The notes under the pieces are model-generated. The model did not search any database. It saw only the letters and a program-made list of their open reading frames with translations, and was not told where the DNA came from. The position numbers were made by a program, and so were the translations under genes. Positions 30,622-39,408 of a DNA stretch of 64,000 nucleotides are shown piece after piece (the first letter of the stretch is position 1; each line of letters begins with the position of its first letter). Origin of the DNA: Idiomarina abyssalis (GTDB lineage Bacteria > Pseudomonadota > Gammaproteobacteria > Enterobacterales > Alteromonadaceae); NCBI RefSeq assembly GCF_900116625.1, contig NZ_FPBE01000001.1, positions 744,001 to 808,000 on the forward strand, read 5' to 3'.

Positions 30622-30965
30622 TACTCATCCTTAAGAAATTATATTTTTAAGTATATATTCAACATTCAAAGGTTTAACGAAACAGTAGACTCTCGATTTT
30701 CAATAATGCTATAAAGTCAACATAAAATCAAACTTTCCATAAGAAAATTATAATAAACCTGCTTTAGTTGAATTAACGCTTCACTTCCCTGAATCCACCA
30801 AAGATTTTAAACGGAGAGGGTATAACGAAAGTTGAGAAAGGATGAACAAAATCAAATCTATAATAAAGGTTTAAAACCGAATATCCGTACCCAAAAGAAT
30901 TAGCCGCGAAACGCGGGAAGTATCAATATTTCTTTAAAAGGCAAGCCTAGATGTATGAAAGGAAG
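30622..30965. other. 345-base AT-rich region without a gene
   Basis: I see no open frame with coding character here. There is one small GC hairpin (CCGCG, AAA, CGCGG at 30904-30916) without a T-run. The left part presumably holds the promoter of the secreted protein gene. It may be remnant DNA between the AT-rich patch and the broken ogt gene. Confidence 0.5.
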
Positions 30966-31416
30966 TCAAGCAACAGCAACGCTGCTCTCTAAATCTAATA
31001 GCTGCTGCTTACGATCCAGCCCAGCCGCAAACCCACGTAATGAACCGTCCTGCCCGATAACCCGATGACATGGAATCACAATAATAAGCGGATTTTTCGC
31101 AATAGCGGTTGCCACAGCGCGCGTTGCGCTAGGTTGCTCCAGCTCATCGGCAACCTGTTGATAGCACAGATAATACACGTTTCTGAAAGTCGGTTACCTG
31201 AGGCCTTAGTGGTAAGTCAAAGTGATAATTTGAGTTGCTGAAATACGCGTGAATTTGATGGGTAACGGCCCGGAGCACGCTATTGTCTTCACGAGGTTCA
31301 AATGCGCTCATATCCGGACAGTGTTTTTGTCCCTGATAATACAAGCCCAGCAGAGAGTGATTGTCCGCCACCGCATACATTCTTCCCAGCGGCGTTGAAA
31401 ACTCAGAATAGTACAT
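30966..31416 (-). pseudogene. ogt: Methylated-DNA--protein-cysteine methyltransferase, frameshifted
   Basis: Two frames together make one Ogt-type protein. The upstream part (31416 down to 31144) covers the N-terminal domain and reaches [13 protein letters not shown] before a TGA. The downstream part in another frame (in phase from about 31178) continues at [60 protein letters not shown], with the acceptor Cys in PCHRV. Compared with E. coli Ogt spacing, about 32 bases are missing between FQKRV and YQQ, including the IPxG turn. A single-base sequencing error does not explain this. Without it the intact enzyme would repair O6-methylguanine. Confidence 0.85.
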
Positions 31417-31520
31417 ACAAGCCTCACATTTTGATGCTGCGCTTATAAAAACGCGTTAACTTTCTATAGAAAATGACTATAGCAGTTAACGCGTTTTCTG
31501 CGCAATTTTTAGCCGGCCAA

Positions 31521-33032
31521 TTAATCAGCTTTTGGACGCATGTGCGGGAACAAGAGTACATCACGAATAGAAGCAGAGTCGGTAAGCAACATAACCAGGC
31601 GGTCAATACCAATCCCCTCGCCCGCTGTTGGCGGCATTCCGTGCTCTAGTGCGGTAACGTAGTCTTCATCATAGAACATGGCTTCGTCATCACCCGCTTC
31701 TTTCTGTTCAACTTGCTCACGGAAACGCTCAGCCTGGTCTTCTGCATCATTCAGCTCAGAGAAACCATTAGCCAGCTCACGCCCACCGGCAAAGAACTCA
31801 AAACGGTCAGTGACAAACGGATTGTCGTCGTTACGACGTGCCAACGGTGATACTTCCGCCGGATACGCAGTAATAAAGGTTGGCTGAATTAAGCGGTGTT
31901 CTGCAACCGTTTCAAATATCTCAATTTGGATTTTACCCAAACCCCAGGAAGGCTTAACGTTAACACCTACCTGCTCAGCAATTTCTGTCGCGCTGTTCAG
32001 ATCGTTCAGCTGTTCGACCTTCACTTCCGGCATATATTTGAGAATAGCTTCCAGTACCGTCATACGCTCAAATGGCTTACCGAAGTCGTAATCAACACCC
32101 TGGCTGGTAAACTGAGCGGAACCCAGCACGGCTTCCGCCGCTCCGCGTAACATTTGCTCGGTTAAGTCCATCAGGTCGTGATAATCGGCATAGCCCCAGT
32201 AGAACTCCAACATTGTGAACTCTGGGTTATGACGCGTCGATAAACCTTCGTTTCGGAAGTTGCGGTTAATTTCAAAAACTTTTTCAAAACCACCCACCAC
32301 CAGACGCTTCAAGTAAAGTTCCGGCGCAATACGTAAAAACAGTTCCATATCCAGCGCATTGTGATGCGTACTGAATGGACGCGCTGCCGCACCGCCAGGA
32401 ATTGCCTGCATCATAGGCGTTTCCACTTCCAGAAACTGACGTTCACTTAAAAAGCGACGAATGTAATCAATAACTTTAGAACGAACCACGAAAGTGCTGC
32501 GTGACTCGTCATTAGTAATAAGGTCTAAGTAACGTTGGCGGTAACGTGTTTCCTGATCGGCTAAGCCATGAAACTTGTCTGGCAATGGGCGTAATGCCTT
32601 AGTCAGCAAGCGTATGTCGTCTACCTGAACACTCAGCTCTCCGGTACCGGTAATGAACAACGTACCTGACGCGCCAATAATATCGCCTAAGTCCCACTTT
32701 TTAAATTCAGTGTTGTAGTAACCTTCAGGCAGATTGTCGCGGGCAACATAAAGCTGAATTTTCCCGCTCATATCCTGAATGGTGGCAAAGCTCGCTTTAC
32801 CCATAATACGGCGGGTCATCATACGGCCGGCAACTTTGACACGAATGCCCTTTTCAGCCAGCTCTTCTTTGCTCACTTCATCGTATTCTGCATGTAAGTC
32901 GGCCGCTAACGAGTCCCGACGGAAATCGTTCGGGAATGCGATACCCTTATCGCGAAGCGCCGACAGTTTCGCCTTTCGTTGCGCGATCTGTTCGTTTACG
33001 TCTACTTCGGGTGCTTGCGATTTATCAGTCAT
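31521..33032 (-). CDS. lysS: Lysine--tRNA ligase (class II)
   Basis: This 503-residue enzyme charges tRNA-Lys. It has an N-terminal OB-fold anticodon-binding domain ([31 protein letters not shown]). The class II core follows, with motif 2 [32 protein letters not shown] and motif 3 [26 protein letters not shown]. It lies downstream of prfB, as in E. coli, with 36 bases between. Confidence 0.98.
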   Translation of the reverse strand: MTDKSQAPEVDVNEQIAQRKAKLSALRDKGIAFPNDFRRDSLAADLHAEYDEVSKEELAEKGIRVKVAGRMMTRRIMGKASFATIQDMSGKIQLYVARDNLPEGYYNTEFKKWDLGDIIGASGTLFITGTGELSVQVDDIRLLTKALRPLPDKFHGLADQETRYRQRYLDLITNDESRSTFVVRSKVIDYIRRFLSERQFLEVETPMMQAIPGGAAARPFSTHHNALDMELFLRIAPELYLKRLVVGGFEKVFEINRNFRNEGLSTRHNPEFTMLEFYWGYADYHDLMDLTEQMLRGAAEAVLGSAQFTSQGVDYDFGKPFERMTVLEAILKYMPEVKVEQLNDLNSATEIAEQVGVNVKPSWGLGKIQIEIFETVAEHRLIQPTFITAYPAEVSPLARRNDDNPFVTDRFEFFAGGRELANGFSELNDAEDQAERFREQVEQKEAGDDEAMFYDEDYVTALEHGMPPTAGEGIGIDRLVMLLTDSASIRDVLLFPHMRPKAD

Positions 33033-33068
33033 TATCGATTTTCCTCTGTCGGGATACTTAAATTAAAC

Positions 33069-34167
33069 TTACAGCCCGCTTTTTAAGCTGGCTTCAATAA
33101 ATGGGTCTAAAGCGCCGTCTAGCACGGCTTGCGTATTGCGGTTTTCAACGCCGGTACGTAAGTCTTTTATACGTGCATCATCTAAAACATATGAACGAAT
33201 TTGACTGCCCCAGCCAATGTCTGCTTTCGAGTCTTCCAATGCCTGCTTCTCTTCGTTCTGCTTCTGTAACTCAAACTCATACAATTTTGCCTTTAGCTGC
33301 TTCATTGCTGAGTCACGGTTCTTATGCTGCGAACGGTCACTTTGGCATTGTACAACAATGCCTGTCGGTTCGTGTGTTAAGCGAACGGCGGAATCAGTCC
33401 GGTTAACGTGCTGACCACCTGCGCCAGAAGCACGATAGGTATCAACTCGTAAATCTGACGGATCAATTTCAATGTCTATATCGTCGTCAACTTCCGGGTA
33501 AACGAATACCGATGCAAAAGATGTATGCCGACGATTACCTGAGTCAAAAGGTGACTTACGAACCAGGCGATGAACACCAGTTTCGGTTCTTAGCCAGCCA
33601 TAAGCGTACTCTCCGGCTACACGCACCGTAGCCGATTTTAGTCCGGCAACATCCCCTTCTGACAGCTCAGTAATTTCCGCTTTAAAGTCATGCGCTTCAG
33701 CCCAACGCAAATACATGCGCAGTAACATATTGGCCCAATCCTGAGCCTCGGTTCCGCCAGAGCCTGACTGAATATCCAAATAACAGTCGGCAGAGTCATT
33801 GTCTTTTGAGAACATCCGGCGAAACTCTAAGTTTTCAAGCTGTTTTTCTAAGCCTGATAATTCTTCCTGAGCTTCGTTAAAGGTATCTTCATCATCAGCC
33901 TCTACAGCTAAATCGACGAGGCCTTCTACATCATCCAGACCTTGCTGAAGTTTATCCAGAGTTTCTACTACTTGCTCTAATGCGGCACGTTCTTTACCTA
34001 ACGCCTGCGCTTTTGGTGGATCATCCCAGACATCGGGCTGTTCCATTTCACGGGTAACTTCTTCCAGACGCTCTAACTTAGCATCGTAGTCAAAGATACC
34101 CCCTAAGCGCATTGCTACGCTCACGCATATCTTTAATGTTATTGTAGGTTGCGTTGGTCTCAAACAT
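33069..34167 (-). CDS. prfB: Peptide chain release factor 2, programmed +1 frameshift
   Basis: The gene starts at ATG 34165-34167 ([25 protein letters not shown], 25 codons). It meets an in-frame TGA at 34090-34092, then continues in the +1 frame as [12 protein letters not shown] to the stop at 33069, giving a 365-residue RF2 as in E. coli. RF2 reads UGA and UAA; low RF2 allows the shift, so the protein regulates itself. The SPF tripeptide ([10 protein letters not shown]) and GGQ motif ([16 protein letters not shown]) are intact. lysS follows. Confidence 0.97.
34089..34104 (-). promoter_or_regulatory. prfB frameshift signal
   Basis: On the minus strand an internal Shine-Dalgarno-like AGGGGG (34099-34104) is followed after TAT by the slip codon CTT, the stop TGA and a C. 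This is the classical RF2 recoding site, with the anti-SD helix at the spacing that pushes the ribosome forward by one base. Confidence 0.96.
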
Positions 34168-34205
34168 GCGACTACCTAATTCTGTTTATTTTAAAGGGGC
34201 GTAGT

Positions 34206-35918
34206 TTAACGTATTGCGCGGATTTGCTCCACCAACAACTGGACGTTTGTGCGTCCGCGGAAGTGATTAAGTTGCGGCTTGTATAAAAGTTCAACAACCG
34301 TAGCCTGCCGCGCTGGCCATTGTTGTGTATCAACGTTAAAAGCGATGCCGTCTAACAACTCCCCTTGAGGATGGCGCACCACCAATTTTAGATGGCGTTC
34401 GCCAACAATGCGTTGATCAACCAGCTCGAACTGCCCGTCAAACATGGGCTCAGGAAACTGCTGCCCCCAGGGACCTGCATTTTGCAGAGTATTCACACTG
34501 TCGAGTGACAACTGCGGTACAGTCAACTCACCATCTGACCAGAATACCCGCTGCTTTTGTTCTTCCGATAACCATTCGGATGCGACTTGTTCAGCCAGTT
34601 CGGAAAATCGCGTTAGGTTCACTTTTTTTAGCGTTAACCCCGCTGCCATAGCGTGTCCGCCAAAACGTTCCATAATGCCAGGCTCCAGACTATGAATACG
34701 CTCCAGTAAGTCACGCATATGCAAGCCACTGACCGAACGCGCCGAGCCTTTTAGTAAGTTGTCATCGTCGTTCGCCAATGCAATAACCGGACGGTTCACC
34801 TGTTCTTTTACCCGGCCCGCAACAATACCAATAACACCAGCATGCCAGTCTGGCTGATACAGGGTGACTAAATCCGGTACCTGCCCCTGGTCAAAACGTA
34901 ATTTCGCGACTGCACTTTCGGCATGCTCACGCATTTCCGTTTCAATAGACTTACGCTGTTGGTTTAAATCGTTAAGTTGCTGCGCTAACTGCTTTGCCCG
35001 GGACTCACCCGCTAATAAACATTCTATTCCGAGCCCAATGTCGTCTAACCGGCCTGCAGCGTTAATACGCGGACCCAGGGCGAACCCCAAATCACTGGCT
35101 GCCAACTGACTCGCGTCACGGTTGGCAACTTCCAGCAACGCTTTAATTCCGGGGCGGCTCATACCTTTACGAATACGGGCTATACCCTGTTGCACTAATA
35201 CGCGATTGTTATAATCCAGCGGTACGACATCGGCGACAGTGCCTAAAGCCACAAGATCAAGCCAGTCTGCCAGATTGGGCAAAGACTCAATGCCTTCTTC
35301 TCTTAACGCTGCGCGCAACGCCAGCAACACGTAAAATGCAACACCAACCCCGGCTAAATTCTTACTTGGGAACTCGCAGCCCTGCTGGTTTGGGTTAACA
35401 ATGGCATCAGCATGAGGAAGCTCCGCCGGAGGTAAATGATGATCGGTTACCAAAACTTGTATGCCGTTATCCCGCGCAAGAGAGATGGCGTCGTTTGCCG
35501 CAATGCCGTTATCAACGGTAATAATAAGATCGACGTTGTCTGCGGTCAGTTGTTCTACCATAGCAACAGAAAGCCCATAGCCGTCTGTCATTCGGTTCGG
35601 AACACGGTAACCAACCTTTTCTAAGCCAAAAGCCTGCAAAGCGGAAACCATCAGCGCCGAGCTGGTCGCTCCATCAGCGTCAAAGTCACCACAGATGCAT
35701 ACGCGTCGCTGCTTTTTTAATGCAGTTCGAAGCAGTTCAACAGCTTTAGCAATATCTTTCAGCGAAGAGAAATGAAGAAGCCCTGAAGCTTTAAGAGACA
35801 ATTCGTCCGCACTGCGAACTCCGCGCCGTGCATAAATTTGCCGCAACAAAGGAGGCATTTGCTGCGGCAGAAAACCATCGTCAACAACCTGATAACGACG
35901 TATTTCATAGTCACTCAT
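34206..35918 (-). CDS. recJ: Single-stranded-DNA-specific exonuclease RecJ
   Basis: A 570-residue 5'-3' exonuclease of the DHH phosphoesterase family, used in recombination and mismatch repair. Catalytic motifs include CGDFDADGATSSALMV, a DNGIA segment and TDHHLPP. The DHHA1 domain has GSARSVSGLHMRDLLERI and FGGHAMAAGLTL. It sits between dsbC and prfB in the conserved xerD-dsbC-recJ-prfB-lysS series. Confidence 0.97.
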   Translation of the reverse strand: MSDYEIRRYQVVDDGFLPQQMPPLLRQIYARRGVRSADELSLKASGLLHFSSLKDIAKAVELLRTALKKQRRVCICGDFDADGATSSALMVSALQAFGLEKVGYRVPNRMTDGYGLSVAMVEQLTADNVDLIITVDNGIAANDAISLARDNGIQVLVTDHHLPPAELPHADAIVNPNQQGCEFPSKNLAGVGVAFYVLLALRAALREEGIESLPNLADWLDLVALGTVADVVPLDYNNRVLVQQGIARIRKGMSRPGIKALLEVANRDASQLAASDLGFALGPRINAAGRLDDIGLGIECLLAGESRAKQLAQQLNDLNQQRKSIETEMREHAESAVAKLRFDQGQVPDLVTLYQPDWHAGVIGIVAGRVKEQVNRPVIALANDDDNLLKGSARSVSGLHMRDLLERIHSLEPGIMERFGGHAMAAGLTLKKVNLTRFSELAEQVASEWLSEEQKQRVFWSDGELTVPQLSLDSVNTLQNAGPWGQQFPEPMFDGQFELVDQRIVGERHLKLVVRHPQGELLDGIAFNVDTQQWPARQATVVELLYKPQLNHFRGRTNVQLLVEQIRAIR

Positions 35919-35921
35919 GAA

Positions 35922-36653
35922 TTACTGCGACTCACCTTTTTTGATTTCAGCCACTAATCTTGAGGCCGGTAATGCGCCAGGCACCATACGTCCGTCCGGC
36001 AGGATAATAGCTGGTGTACCGGTTACGCCAAAGGATTTACCCAGTTGATAATGCTCAGCAACCGGATTTGAACAGTTAGAGCTGCCGCTAAAACTTTCTT
36101 CATCTTTAAAGGCGGCAATGGCTGCTTTTTTATCATCAGCACACCAGACGGTCTGCAACTGACGCGCACCTTTGCTACTCATACCACCACGAGGGAAGGC
36201 TAAGTATTTAATGGTAATTCCTTCAGCATGATAACTGCTCATGTTTTGATGCAAACGCTGACAATAGCCACAGGTTGTATCGGTGAAAATGGTAACTTCA
36301 TATTTTTCGTTCTCTGCCGGATAAACAATCATGTCATCAGTGAAACCTTCCAGCATTTTTAAGCGCACATTGGCCATTGCGGCTTCGCTTAAATTAACAG
36401 GCTCCTTACCGGTAATATCGAAAACATTTCCACTGATTAAGCGCGTACCATCGTCAGAAACATAAAACATGCCCTGATTAGTAACAGCACGGACATAACC
36501 GTCTATTTCACCCGGCGCGGTCGACAACACCTCAATACCAATTTTATTCAAATGGCGGGCATCAACTTCATTTTGTACAGCACCAACAGCGCTGGTACTA
36601 AAGCCGACACTTGCCAGCCCCGCAAACCCTAATACAAACATCAAATTGCGCAT
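35922..36653 (-). CDS. dsbC: Thiol:disulfide interchange protein DsbC
   Basis: A 243-residue periplasmic disulfide isomerase. I set the ATG at 36653 because GAGG lies 5 bases upstream and a signal peptide follows (MRNLMFVLGFAGLASVGFSTSAVGA); the frame remains open back into xerD but that part is not coding. The N-terminal dimerisation domain precedes a thioredoxin fold with active-site Cys128-Gly-Tyr-Cys131, a second Cys pair at 171 and 194, and cis-Pro214 in GTP. Confidence 0.95.
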   Translation of the reverse strand: MRNLMFVLGFAGLASVGFSTSAVGAVQNEVDARHLNKIGIEVLSTAPGEIDGYVRAVTNQGMFYVSDDGTRLISGNVFDITGKEPVNLSEAAMANVRLKMLEGFTDDMIVYPAENEKYEVTIFTDTTCGYCQRLHQNMSSYHAEGITIKYLAFPRGGMSSKGARQLQTVWCADDKKAAIAAFKDEESFSGSSNCSNPVAEHYQLGKSFGVTGTPAIILPDGRMVPGALPASRLVAEIKKGESQ

Positions 36654-36708
36654 AATAACCTCGTAAATTAACTGTCCGAACCCTACCCTTTTAACGGCTA
36701 AAATGCAA

Positions 36709-37611
36709 TTAACCGCGTGGGTGATGCTGAGCATGCAAGGCCTGCAGACGCTCGCGTGCAACCTGGGTGTAAATTTGAGTGGTCGACAAGTCGCTATGCC
36801 CCAAAAGCAGCTGTAATACGCGCAAATCGGCGCCATGGTTCAACAAATGCGTGGCAAACGCATGCCGTAACGTATGGGGCGACAAATGAGCATAAATTCC
36901 GGCTTCCTCTGCGTAATGCCGCAAACGGTACCAAAATGCCTGACGCGTTAGTAACGAACCTCTTTGTGTCACGAATATCCAGGGACTGCTTTTATCCGTT
37001 ATCGCCGGACGGCCATGTTTTAAGTATGTATCCAGCCATTCCAATGCTTCTTCCCCCAAAGGCACCAAACGCTCTTTGTTTCCCTTCCCAACAACCCTTA
37101 CCAAGCCTTGCTGGCGGCTCAGTTGGTCATACTGCAGACGAATAAGCTCCGTTACCCTTAACCCCGTAGCGTAAAGCACTTCCAGCATGGTTCTGTCACG
37201 CAGGCCAATGGGAGTTTCTGTATCAGGCTGCTGCAATAACGACTCAACGTCAGCTTCGCTTAATGAGTGAGGAATGCTCTGTGGCAATTTAGGACGCTTC
37301 AGGCGCGCAGTTGGATCAACCGCTACCCATTGCTGTTTTACCGCAAATTGGAAAAACTTTTTTGCCGAACTTAAAAATCTCGATGTGCTTCTTGGCGAGA
37401 GCCCTTGAGTTCTGCGCCAAAGCAAGTAGTCCTGAAGTACTAATTCATCGGTGTCCATCAGCGATTTTTTCGAGGGTATAAGGTACTCACAAAAACGTCG
37501 TAAGTCGCTACGGTAAGCCGCCTGAGTGTTTTCGCTGGAACCATGATGCAGCCACAAATGCTCAGTAAAGGCGTCAATACGATCTTCGTCCTCTGGGCGC
37601 AGTTGCTTCAT
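36709..37611 (-). CDS. xerD: Site-specific tyrosine recombinase XerD
   Basis: This 300-residue recombinase resolves chromosome dimers at dif together with XerC. The N-terminal SAM-like domain has FTEHLWLHHGSSENTQAAYRSDLRRF. Catalytic residues are visible: Arg in ATGLRVTELIRL, Lys in VVGKGNKERLVPL, HxxR in LSPHTLRHAFATHLL, His in LLGHSDLSTTQIY, and the nucleophile Tyr in that last segment. dsbC lies 55 bases downstream. Confidence 0.97.
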   Translation of the reverse strand: MKQLRPEDEDRIDAFTEHLWLHHGSSENTQAAYRSDLRRFCEYLIPSKKSLMDTDELVLQDYLLWRRTQGLSPRSTSRFLSSAKKFFQFAVKQQWVAVDPTARLKRPKLPQSIPHSLSEADVESLLQQPDTETPIGLRDRTMLEVLYATGLRVTELIRLQYDQLSRQQGLVRVVGKGNKERLVPLGEEALEWLDTYLKHGRPAITDKSSPWIFVTQRGSLLTRQAFWYRLRHYAEEAGIYAHLSPHTLRHAFATHLLNHGADLRVLQLLLGHSDLSTTQIYTQVARERLQALHAQHHPRG

Positions 37612-37692
37612 GTTTTATCGAATTTGCGAAATGGTAACAGCATTATGCAATATAGAGAGGTTGTCGGGAACTCTTTAACACCAATAAAAAGC

Positions 37693-38163
37693 TTAGTGGG
37701 TAATTCCCAGTTTTTGCAGCACATCGTAAAGACCGGCGGGCCCTTTGTGTCGGTAGTCGTTTTTGTCATCAGCCTGAGGTTGCTTTTTCTTCTCAAGTCG
37801 CTGCCGTACTCTCCAGTCCAGGTTCTGAATCAGCTCTAAAGGCAAACGATCCGGCGTTGCATCCGGAATGAGGGGTTGAGGATGAGTCGCGTCCTGTAAT
37901 TTAAAGTCCGACAGCTGGCTTACGGTTGCATAAACGCCTGAGGCCATCACAGCACCTGGCTGAACATCTAAAGGTCTTGCCCTGCCTGCACCGATAGAGC
38001 GCTGCCAATTCACCTCAGTTGGGCGTTCAGAGACAACCGGGTCAGCGCCGAGTGCCGAGACCCAATAAGCGAACTCACCGGAGAAACCGTGGTTAACGGC
38101 TTCGCTCGCGTGTTGCTCAAAAAAATGAGCGGCATTGTTCTGAACAGCAGAAACTTGACTCAT
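37693..38163 (-). CDS. Hypothetical protein upstream of xerD
   Basis: A 156-residue soluble protein I cannot assign. It has no signal peptide or membrane helix. The middle is rich in Pro and Asp (ATHPQPLIPDATPDRLPLELIQNLDWRVRQRLEKKKQPQADDKNDYRHKGPAGLYDVLQKLGITH) and the C-terminal half is basic. Reading frame and codon use look like those of the core genes, so it is probably real. It lies between xerD and tRNA-Tyr on the minus strand; no ribosome binding site stands out. Confidence 0.6.
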   Translation of the reverse strand: MSQVSAVQNNAAHFFEQHASEAVNHGFSGEFAYWVSALGADPVVSERPTEVNWQRSIGAGRARPLDVQPGAVMASGVYATVSQLSDFKLQDATHPQPLIPDATPDRLPLELIQNLDWRVRQRLEKKKQPQADDKNDYRHKGPAGLYDVLQKLGITH

Positions 38164-38231
38164 TAAGACTCTGGATTATCAATTACCGATAGTTCTGTAT
38201 CGGCCAAAGTCCTAAAAGTTTAAGTTTTCTC

Positions 38232-38259
38232 TTTACAGCTAAGCTAAGACTGTTATTAT
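38232..38259 (+). promoter_or_regulatory. Predicted promoter of tRNA-Tyr
   Basis: TTTACA (38232-38237), 16 bases, then TATTAT (38254-38259), followed by the GC-rich stretch CGCGCC before the tRNA. GC-rich discriminators are typical of stable RNA promoters under stringent control. Confidence 0.5.
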
Positions 38260-38274
38260 ACGCGCCACTTGAGT

Positions 38275-38359
38275 GGAGGGGTTCCCGAGTGGCCAAAGGG
38301 ATCAGACTGTAAATCTGACGGCTCAGCCTTCGCAGGTTCGAATCCTGCCCCCTCCACCA
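38275..38359 (+). tRNA. tRNA-Tyr (anticodon GTA)
   Basis: An 85-base class II tRNA with acceptor stem GGAGGGG pairing CCCCTCC, D-loop GAGTGGCCAAAGGGA, and anticodon loop CTGTAAA (GTA). It has a long variable arm, the T-loop GGTTCGAATCC, and an encoded 3' CCA. The sequence is very close to the E. coli tRNA-Tyr pattern. It is a single gene on the plus strand between two minus-strand genes. Confidence 0.97.
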
Positions 38360-38363
38360 TTTA

Positions 38364-39332
38364 CTACTGCTCGGCCAACTTCAGTATTACCTTTCCCTGC
38401 GTCTTATTCGCCGCAACATAGTCCAGCGCGTTTTGAATATCATCAGCTGTAAAAACCTGATCGATAATCGGTTTTATTTTACCGGTTTTAAACTTATCGC
38501 TAAAGTCATGCCATAAACCGTTTAAAATATGACCTTTTTGTACTGAAGACAGCGCCCGCAACGTCGAGCCCATAAGCTTCTGACGCTTCATTAGCATTCG
38601 CCCGAAATCAACTTCGCCCGTACGACCGCCCATTAAGCCAATCAAAATAATACGACCGTCTTGCTTTAAATACTGCTGGTCTTTTGCGATAGATTCGCCG
38701 GCAACCGGATTGAGGATGACATCGACTTCTCCCAGCGCCTTAACTTCTTCAACAATGTCTTGCTGGTATCGGTTAATAACATGCTTCGCGCCGAGGTTCA
38801 GACAAAATCGTGATTTTTCATCGCTGCCTACGACCGCAATAACGTCATTACCGCTTTCACGGCACAACTGTATTAGCGAAGTTCCGACCCCACTGGCACC
38901 GGCATGCGCCAATACCCGCTCTCCCTGTTTTAGCCCGGCTAACTGGAAAACATTGAGATAAGCAGTAGCAAAAGTCTCAAGCCAGCCAGCTGCGGTTTCA
39001 TGACTCCAGTCATCCGGCACTTCCAGCAGTTGTTTTGCCGAAACGTTGACCCGCTCTGCAAAACCGCCTCCGGCTAGTAAGGCACTAACACGTTGCCCTG
39101 TCTTCCAGTCGGAAACCTGGCTGCCAACCTGCTCTATAACGCCACAGACTTCTAACCCGGGAATATCGGATACGCCGTTAGGCGGCGGATACTTCCCTGC
39201 TATTTGCATTAGATCGGCGCGGTTAACCCCGGCGCTTAAAACACGCAACTGAACCTCATCTGCACGCGGCTCGCTTAAATTAATACCGTCTTTCCATATC
39301 ACTTTTTGCTCTGAAATCTGAATTGCTTTCAC
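38364..39332 (-). CDS. NAD(P)H quinone oxidoreductase (zinc-free MDR family, PIG3-like)
   Basis: A 322-residue medium-chain dehydrogenase/reductase. The N-terminal catalytic domain has SAGVNRADLMQIAGKYPPPNGVSDIPGLEVCGVIEQVG, typical of quinone oxidoreductases of the TP53I3/PIG3 group. The Rossmann part has HAGASGVGTSLIQLCRESG. The structural zinc cysteines are absent. It should reduce quinones with NADPH; the substrate is not known. It lies 5 bases from the tRNA-Tyr 3' end. Confidence 0.85.
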   Translation of the reverse strand: MKAIQISEQKVIWKDGINLSEPRADEVQLRVLSAGVNRADLMQIAGKYPPPNGVSDIPGLEVCGVIEQVGSQVSDWKTGQRVSALLAGGGFAERVNVSAKQLLEVPDDWSHETAAGWLETFATAYLNVFQLAGLKQGERVLAHAGASGVGTSLIQLCRESGNDVIAVVGSDEKSRFCLNLGAKHVINRYQQDIVEEVKALGEVDVILNPVAGESIAKDQQYLKQDGRIILIGLMGGRTGEVDFGRMLMKRQKLMGSTLRALSSVQKGHILNGLWHDFSDKFKTGKIKPIIDQVFTADDIQNALDYVAANKTQGKVILKLAEQ

Positions 39333-39408
39333 ATCAGCCTCCGTTGCCGCTTAACATTATTGAAATTAGCCAGTATGCTGTCGGTATTGAATACTATCAG
39401 GATACTGT

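Noticed and set aside
30904-30916. CCGCG-AAA-CGCGG hairpin in the gene-free region
   Set aside because: Five-base stem without a T-run on either strand; could be chance.
31144-31178. Independent start (GTG at 31178) for the downstream ogt fragment as a separate small gene
   Set aside because: No ribosome binding site, and the fragment is the C-terminal half of the same enzyme; a broken gene is simpler.
36654-36836. Extended dsbC frame reaching into xerD
   Set aside because: Signal peptide and GAGG site mark the start at 36653; the extra part is antisense-like read-through of xerD coding in another frame.
38183-38205. Hairpin CCGATA/TATCGG upstream of the tRNA-Tyr promoter
   Set aside because: Six-base stem with no T-run; too weak to call a terminator or operator.
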